Counted from the first letter of the stretch, positions 35,379-45,295 are shown. The stretch: DNA of 53,205 nt from an uncultured Cytophagales bacterium (GCA_938002655.1 CALLAC010000015.1:1-53205), one strand, 5' to 3'. The notes: a model not told the origin generated them from the sequence alone. Program-made: numbers and translations.

Positions 35379-36173
35379 ATGGCAAATGGAAAAAATGCAC
35401 TCGTAACAGGAAGCACCAGTGGTATTGGTTTAGGCATTGCCAAAGCCCTTGCACAAGCAGGCTATAATGTGATGTTTAATGGATTGGTACGGAATGACGA
35501 AGAACGCAATGCCGCCGAAAAAATTACCCAAGAGGTAGCCCAAGAATATGGCGTACAAACGCTCTTCAGCCCTGCCAATATGCTGAAAGGCGAAGAAATA
35601 CGAGCCATGATAGCCCAAGCCGAACAAACTTGGGGCAGTGTAGATGTGCTAGTGAATAATGCAGGTATTCAGTTTGTTTCACCTATTGAAGATTTTCCCG
35701 AAGATAAATGGGATGCCATCATAGCCATTAACCTTACTGCCGCCTTTCATACTAGCAAAGCCGTATGGAAAGGAATGAAAGCTCGTGGCTGGGGCAGAAT
35801 TATCAATATTACTTCGGCTCACGCTTTGCAAGCATCAGAGTTTAAATCGGCTTATGTAGCTTCCAAACACGGCGTAACAGGACTTACCAAAACCCTCGCA
35901 CTCGAAGGAGCTACCTGCGGAATTACCTGCAATGCTATCTGTCCAGGCTATGTACTTACCCCACTCGTAGAAGGGCAAATTCCCGACCAAATGAAAGCCC
36001 ATAATATGACACGAGAAGAGGTTATCCAAAAAGTAATGCTCTACAAACATGCTATCAAAGATTTCGTTACCGTAGAGCAAATCGGTGCTTTGGTGGTGTT
36101 TCTCGCCTCCGATGCCGCTAAACTCATTACTGGTGCTTCTATTCCAATTGATGGAGGCTGGTCAGCTCAATAA
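35379..36173 (+). CDS. bdhA: D-3-hydroxybutyrate dehydrogenase (SDR)
   Basis: A 264-residue short-chain dehydrogenase. TGSTSGIG is at 10-17, NNAG at 93-96, Ser146, Tyr159 and Lys163 are present. The phrases GIQFVSPIEDFPEDKWD, SAHALQASEFKSAYVASKHGV and ICPGYVLTPLVEGQIPDQ are typical of 3-hydroxybutyrate dehydrogenases, which interconvert 3-hydroxybutyrate and acetoacetate. The 241 bases before it show no clear feature. A terminator follows at 36191. Confidence 0.9.
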   Translation: MANGKNALVTGSTSGIGLGIAKALAQAGYNVMFNGLVRNDEERNAAEKITQEVAQEYGVQTLFSPANMLKGEEIRAMIAQAEQTWGSVDVLVNNAGIQFVSPIEDFPEDKWDAIIAINLTAAFHTSKAVWKGMKARGWGRIINITSAHALQASEFKSAYVASKHGVTGLTKTLALEGATCGITCNAICPGYVLTPLVEGQIPDQMKAHNMTREEVIQKVMLYKHAIKDFVTVEQIGALVVFLASDAAKLITGASIPIDGGWSAQ

Positions 36174-36190
36174 AATTTTTCGCAATTTCC

Positions 36191-36219
36191 AAAGGACAAA
36201 CCCCGTTTTGTCCTTTTTT
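36191..36219 (+). terminator. Terminator after 3-hydroxybutyrate dehydrogenase
   Basis: AAAGGACAAA and TTTGTCCTTT form a ten-pair stem with a short C-rich loop and a following T run. Confidence 0.88.
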
Positions 36220-36229
36220 CTATTCTTGC

Positions 36230-36261
36230 TTGAAGGTTTTCTCTAAAAATTTGTATCTTTG
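36230..36261 (+). promoter_or_regulatory. Promoter for the AsmA gene
   Basis: TTG at 36230-36232, 21 bases, then TATCTTTG at 36254-36261 match the Bacteroidota consensus. The predicted transcript start near 36268 precedes the ATG at 36311. Confidence 0.55.
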
Positions 36262-36310
36262 CTCATAAAAGACAGACCTTGTTATTTCATTGCTCAAAAC
36301 TTGCTTCAAT

Positions 36311-39300
36311 ATGAAAAAAATTCTCAAAAAAATACTTATCGGAACAAGTATCTTTTTGATATTCTTGTTAGTAGTAGCCATAGCCGTGCCTTTTCTTTTC
36401 AAAGATAAAATCAAGGCAGAAATAGACAAGCAAATTGCTTTGTATGTAGATGCTCAAGTTAATTTCAAAACCGAAGATTTTAGCTTGAACATTTTTAGGA
36501 ACTTTCCGCATATTACAGCCTCTTTGGATAATTTCAGTATTGTCAATAATGCTCCTTTCAAGGGGGATACCCTGCTTTCAGTTGGTTCTTTTCGGATTAC
36601 GGTGGATTTATGGAGTTTGTTTGGTCAGAAAATGAAAATCAATCGCATTTCGCTTATCAAGCCACGTATTTTTGCCAAAGTCAATAAAGAGGGCAAAGCC
36701 AATTGGGATATTGTTCGCCCCCAACCCATCGATACCACACAAAAAATTCAAGATACTACTTCCAAATTCAGTTTAGCTATTCAAAAATGGGAAATCAAAG
36801 AAGGTACTATCCTCTATGATGACCGCACCCTGCCCATGAAAACCAAAATTGTAAATCTAAACCACATAGGCAGTGGCAATTTGCAAGCCAATGTATTCGA
36901 TTTAGGCTCTGAAACCGAAATTCAAAAACTTTCTTTTGAATACGCAGGCACAGAATACCTCACCGAAAAGAAGCTCACCGCCGATATTACTCTCGGAATG
37001 GATTTGAAACAAATGAAATTCACTTTCAAAGAAAACACTCTCCAACTCAACGATTTCGGTTTGCACTTTGATGGCTATGTGGCTATGCCCGACACCAATA
37101 TCAACATGGATATCAAATTCGCTACTACCAACAAAGATTTCAAGGCTTTGCTTTCGTTAGTGCCAGGAATTTATACCGAAAACTTTACAAACATCAAAGC
37201 TGATGGCAAAATCAGCTTCAATGGAGAAGTAAAAGGCACTTACAATACTGGCCAAATGCCCGCCTTTTCTTTGGGCTTGGTGGTAGAAAATGGCTCTTTC
37301 CAATACCCGGCTGTCCCCTCTCCTATCAATAATATTCAGATTGACTTAAAAATAGGCACTGCCGATGGCAACATGGAAAACCTAATTGTAGATTTGAAAA
37401 AGTTTCATATTGATTTTGGGCAAAACCCTGTTGATGCTACCGCTTACCTCAAAGGTCTGAACCCAACGGATATCAAAGCCAATGCCAAAGCCAAGCTCAA
37501 CCTTGCTGAGCTCAACAAAATGTTTCCTATGCCTGGGCTTACGATGTCGGGAATTTTCAGTTTAGACGGCCATGCACAAGGAATCTACGACAGCAAACGT
37601 ATGCCTACACTCAATGCCGTAATGAGCTTACAAAACGGCTACATCAAATCCTCTGCTTTTCCCGAACCTCTGGAAAAGCTAAATTTGCAGGCAACAGCCC
37701 GTAGCGATGGCTCCATGAAAAATACAGAATTTGCCGTGCAAAGCTTCACCATGAGCCTGCAAAATGAGCCTTTTAGTGCTTCGGCAGTTTTCAAAGATTT
37801 TGAGGATATCAATTTTGATATTAAAGCCAAAGGGGTGGTAGATTTAACTAAAATCACTAAAATCTACCCACTGGAAGGTATGAAACTACAAGGACGTTTG
37901 GTGGGAGATATTGCTTCACAAGGGAAAATGTCTTACATTGAAAAAAGCCAATATGATAAAATTACCAATAGCGGCGATGTGCGAATGTCGGGTTTTGTGT
38001 ATGAAACTGCCGATATGCCTCTTGTCAAAATCAATGAGGCTCATTTGCAGTTCAATCCCAAAGAAATGGTTTTAGAGAAATTGGAAGGCTCGGCAGGCAG
38101 AAGCGATTTAAGCTTGCAAGGTATACTTACAAACTACCTGGGCTATGCATTCAAAGATGAAACTATCAAAGGTAAATTTACTTTCAAATCACAAAAATTT
38201 GATGTAAATGAATGGCTCACCGATAGCCCCACTCCTACCCAACCCAAACCCGAAGACGATGTGCCTCTTACCGCCATTCCAATTCCTAAAAACATCGATT
38301 TTTTGCTCCATAGTACTATCAATGAGGTAATCTATGATAATCTGAATATCAAAAATTTACAAGGTGATATTATTATCAAAGATGGTAAATTGAGCCTGAA
38401 AGATGCCTCTTGCCAAACACTTGGTGGCGACTTTGTACTCAATGGCACCTACGATACCCAAGACGAACAAAAACCCAAATTTGATTTTGATTTTGGTATC
38501 AAAAACTTGGAAATTGGCGATGCCGCAAAGGCTTTTGCTACGCTCAAATATTTAGCACCTGTGGTGCAAAACATCTCGGGCAAATTTTCTACAAAATTCA
38601 ACCTATCAGGCGATTTGGGTAAAGATATGATGCCCATTTTCGGCAGTTTGAATGGCAATGGCTTGCTGACCATCGTAGAAGGAGCCATCAAAGATATTCC
38701 ATTGATGAACCGCATTGCCGACGAAATTAAAATGCCCGAACTGAAAAGTGCCAAGTTTCAAGATTTACTCACTACTGCCAAAATTAAAAACGGACGCTTT
38801 ATCGTAGATCCTTACAATGTAACTATTGATAAATATGTGGTAAATGTTTCGGGCAGTAATGGTATTGCTGATGGTTCTTTGGAATATACACTTAAAATGG
38901 AAGTTCCTGCCAAACAAGCAGGGCAAGCCTTGAACCAACTCGTGAGCAGTCAGCTTGGAGCAAATGTAAGTTTTGATAAAGTGCCTCTCATTATTTCCAT
39001 AGGTGGTACTTATACCAAACCACAAATCAAGATTACCGTAGATAAAAATAACCTGAAAGGAAATGTTCAAAATCTGGTTGATACCAAAAAAGACGAGCTG
39101 AAAAATCAGTTACAAAACGAAATTGATAAGAAAAAGCAAGAAGCCGAACAAAAAGCCAAAGAAGAAGCCGACCGCTTGCGTAAAGAAGCCGAAGAAAAAG
39201 CCCGTGCCGAAGCCGAACGCTTGAAAAAAGAGGCAGAAGAAAAAGCCAAAGCCGAACTCGAAAAAATCAAAAACGAACAAATAAAACGACAAGCCGATAG

Positions 39301-39376
39301 CCTAAAAAAACTTGCCGAAGAGAAAGCTAAAAAAGGCTTGAAAGATAATTTACCTCCTATCCGTATCCCGAGATAG
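36311..39376 (+). CDS. AsmA-family envelope protein with C-terminal coiled coil
   Basis: A 1021-residue protein anchored by one N-terminal membrane helix (residues about 8-30), followed by a long repeating beta-groove region with AsmA segments (FPHITASLDNFSIVN, KINRISLIKPRI, GNWDI-type GKANWDIVRP) and an AsmA_2-type C-terminal part (LSGDLGKDMMPIFGSLNGNG, LKMEVPAKQAG). The last 90 residues are a Lys/Glu/Ala coiled coil with near-repeats of EEADRLRKEAEEKARAEAE. AsmA proteins form bridge-like grooves that carry phospholipid to the outer membrane. The coiled coil is an addition relative to enterobacterial AsmA. It has its own promoter. Confidence 0.87.
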   Translation: MKKILKKILIGTSIFLIFLLVVAIAVPFLFKDKIKAEIDKQIALYVDAQVNFKTEDFSLNIFRNFPHITASLDNFSIVNNAPFKGDTLLSVGSFRITVDLWSLFGQKMKINRISLIKPRIFAKVNKEGKANWDIVRPQPIDTTQKIQDTTSKFSLAIQKWEIKEGTILYDDRTLPMKTKIVNLNHIGSGNLQANVFDLGSETEIQKLSFEYAGTEYLTEKKLTADITLGMDLKQMKFTFKENTLQLNDFGLHFDGYVAMPDTNINMDIKFATTNKDFKALLSLVPGIYTENFTNIKADGKISFNGEVKGTYNTGQMPAFSLGLVVENGSFQYPAVPSPINNIQIDLKIGTADGNMENLIVDLKKFHIDFGQNPVDATAYLKGLNPTDIKANAKAKLNLAELNKMFPMPGLTMSGIFSLDGHAQGIYDSKRMPTLNAVMSLQNGYIKSSAFPEPLEKLNLQATARSDGSMKNTEFAVQSFTMSLQNEPFSASAVFKDFEDINFDIKAKGVVDLTKITKIYPLEGMKLQGRLVGDIASQGKMSYIEKSQYDKITNSGDVRMSGFVYETADMPLVKINEAHLQFNPKEMVLEKLEGSAGRSDLSLQGILTNYLGYAFKDETIKGKFTFKSQKFDVNEWLTDSPTPTQPKPEDDVPLTAIPIPKNIDFLLHSTINEVIYDNLNIKNLQGDIIIKDGKLSLKDASCQTLGGDFVLNGTYDTQDEQKPKFDFDFGIKNLEIGDAAKAFATLKYLAPVVQNISGKFSTKFNLSGDLGKDMMPIFGSLNGNGLLTIVEGAIKDIPLMNRIADEIKMPELKSAKFQDLLTTAKIKNGRFIVDPYNVTIDKYVVNVSGSNGIADGSLEYTLKMEVPAKQAGQALNQLVSSQLGANVSFDKVPLIISIGGTYTKPQIKITVDKNNLKGNVQNLVDTKKDELKNQLQNEIDKKKQEAEQKAKEEADRLRKEAEEKARAEAERLKKEAEEKAKAELEKIKNEQIKRQADSLKKLAEEKAKKGLKDNLPPIRIPR

Positions 39377-39472
39377 GGCAAAATTGAAAAAAATAGAAAA
39401 TTTCAGACTGCAAAAGCAATGTAAATTTGAAGGAAATTTTATTACTTTTGCAAAACTAAAAATTACCTTACC

Positions 39473-40441
39473 ATGATAGTTGTTACAGGAGCCGCAGGCT
39501 TTATTGGTAGTTGTTTGATACGCAAACTGAATGACGAAAATTTTAATGCTATTGTAGCCGTTGATGATTTTTCCAAAGCCGAAAAACTCAAAAATTTAGA
39601 AGGCAAACATCTGAAAGAAAAAATAGAGAGAAATCATTTTTTTGAATGGCTTGCTGATAATCAAAAAGAAGTTGAATTTATTTTTCATTTGGGAGCTCGC
39701 ACCGATACTACTGAGTTCGATGTAAATATCCTCAACGAACTAAACGTAGAATATTCTAAAAAAGTTTGGCAGGCTTGTGTAGAGTATAACATTCCTTTGG
39801 TCTATGCTTCTTCTGCCGCAACCTACGGATTGGGTGAATTTGGTTATGATGACGACGAAAACAAAATCAAACTACTCAAACCACTTAATCCTTACGGACA
39901 ATCTAAACAAGATTTTGACCTATGGGCTTTGGCACAGCCTCAAAAGCCATTTTTTTGGATAGGTTTGAAGTTTTTTAACGTTTACGGACCCAACGAATAC
40001 CACAAGGGCAGAATGGCTTCGGTAGTATTTCACGCTTTCAAGCAAATTCAAGAAACAAATACCGTAACACTTTTCCGCTCTCATAACCCTGATTTTCTAG
40101 ACGGGCAACAAAAACGTGATTTCATTTACATCAAAGATGTAACAGAAGTCTGTATGTTTCTGATGAAAAATCGCAAAAACTCGGGCATTTACAATCTGGG
40201 AACAGGCAAGGCTCGTACTTTCTTAGACCTTGCCAAAAATACTTTCAAAGCTATGGGCAAAGAGCCACAAATCAAATTCATTGATACTCCCCTAGATATA
40301 CGTGATAAATATCAGTATTTTACAGAAGCCACTATGCGAAAACTCAAATCTATTGGCTATCTCAAACCTTTCACCACTTTGGAAGAAGGCATTAAAGACT
40401 ATGTCCAAAATTTTTTAATGCAAGATTTCAAACATTTCTAA
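39473..40441 (+). CDS. hldD: ADP-L-glycero-D-manno-heptose 6-epimerase
   Basis: A 322-residue extended SDR. VTGAAGFIGS is at 4-13, HLGARTDTTE at 72-81 is HldD-specific, YASSAATYG is at 111-119, and Tyr141-x3-Lys145 is in YGQSK; FFNVYGPNEYHKGRMASV-type sequence follows. It converts ADP-D-glycero- to ADP-L-glycero-manno-heptose for LPS core. The other heptose genes are not in the window. A -7-like TACTTTTG is at 39443-39450. It begins an apparent operon with OmpA, RND and two more genes. Confidence 0.95.
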   Translation: MIVVTGAAGFIGSCLIRKLNDENFNAIVAVDDFSKAEKLKNLEGKHLKEKIERNHFFEWLADNQKEVEFIFHLGARTDTTEFDVNILNELNVEYSKKVWQACVEYNIPLVYASSAATYGLGEFGYDDDENKIKLLKPLNPYGQSKQDFDLWALAQPQKPFFWIGLKFFNVYGPNEYHKGRMASVVFHAFKQIQETNTVTLFRSHNPDFLDGQQKRDFIYIKDVTEVCMFLMKNRKNSGIYNLGTGKARTFLDLAKNTFKAMGKEPQIKFIDTPLDIRDKYQYFTEATMRKLKSIGYLKPFTTLEEGIKDYVQNFLMQDFKHF

Positions 40442-40457
40442 AACAAGTCCCAATATT

Positions 40458-41438
40458 ATGCGACTTTCCGTAATGATTCTTTTGCTCTCGCTGATTTCAC
40501 AACCAATCTGGGGGCAAGTAAAAAAAAACAGTGGTACGATAGAAGATGAAAGCGAAATCTACAATCTTGATATATTGAGCATTCGCTTCAAAGTAAATAT
40601 TATCGATGCCGACGAAAAGCAACCGATGAAAGCTTTTGCAGAAGTAAAAGATGTTCAGAAATCAGATATTATTTTTACAAACCCTTCGGTGCAAAACTTT
40701 GAAGTCGTTTTCTTGAAAAATAGGATTTATACAATGCGTTTTTCTGCACCCAAATACACCGATACCCTAATTACTCTGAACTTTTTCAAAGATACGCTTA
40801 CTACTCTTACCGTAGCACTACAAGCCAAACGTGTACCTTTTAGTATAGAACTTATCGATATAGAAACAGGTGAAGACTTACCTTTTGGTATAACTCTCAT
40901 GAATAAAAACAGAAACGAGGTTATCAACCTTGAGCCCAAAGATAGCAACAAAGGCAAATACAAAGTTCGCCTACGTGAAGATGACGAATACGAAGTAGAA
41001 GTAAAAAATCCCAAAGAATACATCTTTTATGCCAATACCATCAACCCTAAAAAACAGCAAAAGCTACAAGCCAAACTCCATACACTCAAACTCGGGGCTA
41101 AAATTCCTCTCTACAACATTTCTTTTGAATACAACAGTGCAGAACTCAATGCCAATTCTAAACGCGAACTTGACCGCATTACCAAAATGCTCAACGATAA
41201 CCCCACGGTACGTATTGAAATTGCCGCTCATACCGATAACAAAGGAACACTCCAATACAATATGGAACTTTCTAAAAGACGAGCCAAAGCTGTTCACAAT
41301 TATTTAATAGCCAAAAAAATCCCTGCTAAACGATTCATTACCAAAGGCTATGGACCTACTCGCCCCATTGCTCCGAACGATACCGAAGAAGGACGAGCTA
41401 TGAACCGCCGTTTTGAACTTATTGTAATAGGCATCTAA
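40458..41438 (+). CDS. OmpA-family outer-membrane/peptidoglycan-binding protein
   Basis: A 326-residue secreted protein: a signal peptide (MRLSVMILLLSLISQPIWGQ), two Ig- or carboxypeptidase-regulatory-like segments (about 30-200), then a C-terminal OmpA domain. FEYNSAELNANSKRELDRI, IAAHTDNKG with the peptidoglycan-binding Asp, SKRRAKAVHNYL with Arg and GRAMNRRFELIV are intact. It should tether the envelope to the cell wall. It starts 16 bases after hldD and 19 bases before the RND exporter. Confidence 0.9.
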   Translation: MRLSVMILLLSLISQPIWGQVKKNSGTIEDESEIYNLDILSIRFKVNIIDADEKQPMKAFAEVKDVQKSDIIFTNPSVQNFEVVFLKNRIYTMRFSAPKYTDTLITLNFFKDTLTTLTVALQAKRVPFSIELIDIETGEDLPFGITLMNKNRNEVINLEPKDSNKGKYKVRLREDDEYEVEVKNPKEYIFYANTINPKKQQKLQAKLHTLKLGAKIPLYNISFEYNSAELNANSKRELDRITKMLNDNPTVRIEIAAHTDNKGTLQYNMELSKRRAKAVHNYLIAKKIPAKRFITKGYGPTRPIAPNDTEEGRAMNRRFELIVIGI

Positions 41439-41457
41439 ACTATACCAATACAATATA

Positions 41458-43848
41458 ATGCAAGCATTTTTCAAGCGTCTGATTCGTCTGCGTACCTATT
41501 GGGAAAGAATTGTTGAGCATATCTTACGATTTCGTCTGCCTATTCTTATCTCGATTATTTTGCTTACCAGCCTGATGGGCTATTGGGGCAGTAAGGTAAC
41601 TATGAAATATGAATTCGTACCTGTTATCCCCCAAAATGACCCCGATATGGTTAATTTTAGAAATTTCAAGAAAACCTTTGGCGAAGACGGTAACGTATTT
41701 ATTCTTGGATTTAACGACAAAAGAATTTATCAATTAGCTTATTTTCAGAAATACTATCAACTTTGCGAAAAGTTGAGTAAAATCGAAGGTGTCAGGCAAG
41801 TACTTTCAATGGCAGTGTTGAAAGAAATTCTTAAAGATGATTCCATCAAAACATTTTACTCTCGTCCTATTTTTGCTCATTTACCCCAAACTCAAACCGA
41901 GTTAGATAGCGGACTTGCCAAAATTAGAAGCATTAAACTATACGAAGGACAAATCTTTAACCAACACAACGATGCTACTATTATCGGTATTACTATCGAA
42001 AAAGCCTATCTCAACTCAGCGAAAAGGCTTAAACTTACTCCACAAATTATTGCTCTTGCCAAAGAGTTTGAAAAAGAAACGGGCATTAAAGTTCATTTTG
42101 GGGGCTTACCCTATGTACGAAGTATCACCACAGGCAAAGTAAAAGATGAACTACAACTATTCTTAGCGGCGTCAGTGTTAGTTACTTCGCTAGTGATATT
42201 ATTCTTTTTCCGTTCTTGGCAACCACTTGTCGTTACGCTTAGTGTCATAGCTTCGGCAGTACTTTGGGCATTGGGAATAATGTATCTCTTTGGCTATCAA
42301 ATTACCGGGCTTACAGGCTTGCTTCCTCCTTTGCTGGTTGTCATTGCAGTACCAAATTGCATTTATTTAATAAACAAATATCAGCAAGAGTATCTTAAAA
42401 TCCAAAAGCAAAGAGAGACTATCTTGCAAACGCTCAAAAAGTTAGGGCTAGTAACAATTATTGCCAATCTTACTACCGCCGCTGGTTTTGTAGTATTTGC
42501 CTTTGGCAATGTAGATTTACTTTCCGAGTTTGGTTTGGTAATGAGTTTGAGCATTTTAGCAACATTTGTGCTTAGCATTACACTGGTACCAATTATCTAT
42601 TCATTTTTACCTGCACCTTCTACAAAAACTACAAAATATTTAGACATTCGCTATATCAAAAACTTTTTGAATTTTTTGGTGAAAGTAGCTCTCAAACACA
42701 AAAAGTGGGTGTATGCTATCAATGTTTTGATTGTAGTTTTGGGTTTGTGGGGTATGAGTATGCTACGCCCTCTTGCCTATTTGGTAGACGATTTGCCTGA
42801 AAGTAGCGGTGTACGCAGCGATTTACGATTTTTTGAACAAAATTTCAAAGGAATAATGCCATTAGAGGTAGTTATTGATACCAAAAAGCCCAAAGGTCTA
42901 CGAAAAAGAGGTGTTTTAGAAAAAGCCGACTCGCTGGAAACTCAACTCAGCAAGCTCAAAGAAATTGGCAAACCTCTTTCTATCGTTTCGTATCTGAAAA
43001 GTGCCAACCAAGTCTATTTCAATGGTGATACAAATTTTTATGCCCTGCCCGATAGCCGCAACTGGATATTTTTTCAGCAATACATACGCCGACGCCCTGA
43101 CGGAGCAGATAACCTTTCGCAATTCTTTGTAGATTCCTTAGAGCAAAAAATGCGAATTTCTTTCAAAACCGCTGATATGGGCTCTATACGTGTACGACAA
43201 CTGTTAGAAACAGAAATTTACCCAACTATCAACAAAATTTTTGGTAAAACAAACATAGAAGTACAAGTTACAGGTTCGGTGCCAATTTTTGCCAAAAGCA
43301 ATCGCTATCTTATCGATAACCTCATCAATAGTATCATAATTGCTGTAATTTTAGTAGCCATAGCTAACTCTTTGATTTTCAACAGAATTAGCCTCATTAT
43401 CATTTCGCTTATTCCCAACATTATCCCAATGATTGCTACTGCGGGGCTTATGGGCTTTTTGGGCATACCACTCAAACCTAGTACAATGATTTTATTCAGT
43501 ATCGTTTTAGGAATTGCTATTGATGATACTATTCATTTTCTTGCACATTATCGTATGCAGTTGGATAAAGACCCCGACCACATTCATGCTATCATAACCA
43601 CCCTGAAAGAAACAGGTTTCAGTATGATTTACACTTCTATTATACTTATTGCCGGTTTTAGTATCTTTACTTTTTCAGAGTTTCAAGGAACAGTATCGCT
43701 AGGATTATTGAGCAGTTGCACGTTTTTGGTAGCAATGCTAACTAACCTCACTATTTTACCTGCACTCTTGTTAAATTTTGACCAACAAAAGCAGAAAAAA
43801 ACAGATGAAGACTATATCCAAGAAAGCGAACAGGAAAATGGCATTTAA
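41458..43848 (+). CDS. RND/MMPL-superfamily exporter
   Basis: A 796-residue inner-membrane protein with the RND two-repeat layout: one helix (about 27-47), a periplasmic loop, five helices (about 235-385) with sterol-sensing-like GLLPPLLVVIAVPNCIYLINKY, another single helix (about 415), a second loop, and five helices with the matching GIAIDDTIHFLAHYR. This layout is that of MMPL-type predicted exporters of lipids or hopanoids, not of AcrB, which is longer and has no adaptor-free form. The gene overlaps the next one by 11 bases. The lipid substrate is unknown. Confidence 0.88.
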   Translation: MQAFFKRLIRLRTYWERIVEHILRFRLPILISIILLTSLMGYWGSKVTMKYEFVPVIPQNDPDMVNFRNFKKTFGEDGNVFILGFNDKRIYQLAYFQKYYQLCEKLSKIEGVRQVLSMAVLKEILKDDSIKTFYSRPIFAHLPQTQTELDSGLAKIRSIKLYEGQIFNQHNDATIIGITIEKAYLNSAKRLKLTPQIIALAKEFEKETGIKVHFGGLPYVRSITTGKVKDELQLFLAASVLVTSLVILFFFRSWQPLVVTLSVIASAVLWALGIMYLFGYQITGLTGLLPPLLVVIAVPNCIYLINKYQQEYLKIQKQRETILQTLKKLGLVTIIANLTTAAGFVVFAFGNVDLLSEFGLVMSLSILATFVLSITLVPIIYSFLPAPSTKTTKYLDIRYIKNFLNFLVKVALKHKKWVYAINVLIVVLGLWGMSMLRPLAYLVDDLPESSGVRSDLRFFEQNFKGIMPLEVVIDTKKPKGLRKRGVLEKADSLETQLSKLKEIGKPLSIVSYLKSANQVYFNGDTNFYALPDSRNWIFFQQYIRRRPDGADNLSQFFVDSLEQKMRISFKTADMGSIRVRQLLETEIYPTINKIFGKTNIEVQVTGSVPIFAKSNRYLIDNLINSIIIAVILVAIANSLIFNRISLIIISLIPNIIPMIATAGLMGFLGIPLKPSTMILFSIVLGIAIDDTIHFLAHYRMQLDKDPDHIHAIITTLKETGFSMIYTSIILIAGFSIFTFSEFQGTVSLGLLSSCTFLVAMLTNLTILPALLLNFDQQKQKKTDEDYIQESEQENGI

Positions 43849-44467
43849 GCCCTTTTTAGGATTTTTCCTACTTTTTTTCTGCAATGCTTACAGTATCTTG
43901 TACAAAACCGCCAAAGAACAACTTATTGATGATTTTTACAAACAAAAAATCAATCGAAAATCGCAAAAGGTTTATATCAATGTGCAAGACGATACACTTT
44001 ATGTATACAAGGCACAAAAACAAAATCGTAAATGGCAAGTAGATACATCTATGCAAATTGATACGGCTTTTCCCAAATTCATAGAAGTAGAAAAAAGTTT
44101 ATCCTTGCATTTCAATAAAAACTCCTTTGGTATTGATTTTCTGACTACCCCACTCAAATCACGACCTTCACAAGCAGACCTTCCACTCCAACCCAATACC
44201 AATCTGAACGAGAGTTTGTACATAGGTTATCGTCTTGATAGCTACATCGTAGGCTACAAGCAAAATCCACTTCACGAATGGGAACGGCATATTCACCATT
44301 TCAGATTTTCAGTAGGTATTTTCAATGGATTGGGAAACACGTTCATTTTCCCTAATACAACACAAAATCTCATACAACAAGAATACGATGGTGTTATTTG
44401 GAACAAAGGAGTTGCTTTTATTTTTGCTATCAATCGCCTAACTTGCAGAGTAGCCATAGGGGCATAG
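43838..44467 (+). CDS. Envelope protein of unknown function, frameshifted at its 3' end
   Basis: A 209-residue chain, starting at an ATG inside the end of the RND gene with CAGGAAA just upstream. It has a signal-peptide-like start (MAFKPFLGFFLLFFCNAYS) and a body with LYIGYRLDSYIVGYKQNPLH and NKGVAFIFAINRL. The frame ends abruptly at 44467 right after RVAIG. A second frame continues in register with IDYLLDSNRSFWIYQNKIWYG to a stop at 44544, one base before the next gene, so the true protein is about 235 residues and the reading frame is broken at the G run 44459-44462. No function is known to me. Confidence 0.75.
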   Translation: MAFKPFLGFFLLFFCNAYSILYKTAKEQLIDDFYKQKINRKSQKVYINVQDDTLYVYKAQKQNRKWQVDTSMQIDTAFPKFIEVEKSLSLHFNKNSFGIDFLTTPLKSRPSQADLPLQPNTNLNESLYIGYRLDSYIVGYKQNPLHEWERHIHHFRFSVGIFNGLGNTFIFPNTTQNLIQQEYDGVIWNKGVAFIFAINRLTCRVAIGA

Positions 44468-44544
44468 ATTACTTATTGGATAGCAATCGTAGTTTTTGGA
44501 TTTATCAAAATAAAATTTGGTATGGTTTACTGAATTTAAACTAA
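44461..44544 (+). other. Displaced 3' end of the 43838 gene after a frameshift
   Basis: Twenty-seven sense codons then TAA at 44542-44544, encoding GIDYLLDSNRSFWIYQ and NKIWYGLLNLN. The aromatic, barrel-like text continues the body of the preceding frame, and the stop abuts the next ATG at 44545, the spacing expected of an operon. One added base or two lost bases in the run of four Gs at 44459-44462 would join the frames. Confidence 0.8.
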
Positions 44545-45240
44545 ATGTTGTATCTTATTCCCAATCTTTTAGCTCCTGAAACACACAAGCAAGTGCTTAC
44601 ACCGCAAGTGTATGAGGTGGTGCAATCAATACAATACTTCATTGTTGAAGATATTCGCAATGCTCGGCGTTTTTTGAGTAGCCTGAAAATAGGACTTGAT
44701 CTTGATAAACTTGTTTTCTTTGAAATTGGCAAGCACCACGATTTTGCTCATCTGCAAAATGCTTTGGATTTGCTCAAAAAGAATGTTGCCGTCGGGTTGC
44801 TTTCGGAAGCGGGTTGCCCTGCCATCGCCGACCCTGGTAATTTGGTAGTTGCTTGGTGTCATGAAAATAATATTCAAGTAGTGCCACTTGTAGGGGCTTC
44901 TTCCATTTTCCTTGCTCTAATAGCTTCGGGCTTCAACGGGCAAAACTTTTGCTTTCATGGATATTTGCCTATTGAAAAAAATCAACAAATACAAAAAATC
45001 AAGCTTTTAGAAAAAGCTATCTACCAGAATAATCAAACGCAAATCTTCATAGAAACGCCTTTTCGTAACCATAAACTTCTTGAAAGCCTTCTGCAAAGTT
45101 GCCAAGCACAAACCAAACTTTGCCTTGCTGTAAATCTTACTGCCCCCGATGAATTCATACAAACACAATCTATAAGTTTTTGGATAAAACACACACCCAA
45201 CCTGCATAAAAAACCATGTGTTTTTTTACTTTACAAATGA
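44545..45240 (+). CDS. Tetrapyrrole-methylase-fold SAM methyltransferase, RsmI-like
   Basis: A 231-residue enzyme related to RsmI, which methylates the 2'-OH of C1402 in 16S rRNA. It holds LIPNLLAPE at the start, FIVEDIRNARRFLSS, the SAM loop LLSEAGCPAIADPGNLVV and VPLVGASSIFLALIASGF, then IFIETPFRN. It lacks the N-terminal Gly-rich start and C-terminal part of true RsmI, so it belongs to the shorter Bacteroidota branch whose target is not certain. Its ATG directly follows the stop of the restored upstream frame. Confidence 0.82.
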   Translation: MLYLIPNLLAPETHKQVLTPQVYEVVQSIQYFIVEDIRNARRFLSSLKIGLDLDKLVFFEIGKHHDFAHLQNALDLLKKNVAVGLLSEAGCPAIADPGNLVVAWCHENNIQVVPLVGASSIFLALIASGFNGQNFCFHGYLPIEKNQQIQKIKLLEKAIYQNNQTQIFIETPFRNHKLLESLLQSCQAQTKLCLAVNLTAPDEFIQTQSISFWIKHTPNLHKKPCVFLLYK

Positions 45241-45295
45241 GGTTGGTAAACTAAAAAAACTCTAAAATCGTTTCTTAAACAAACCAAAATCTGCT

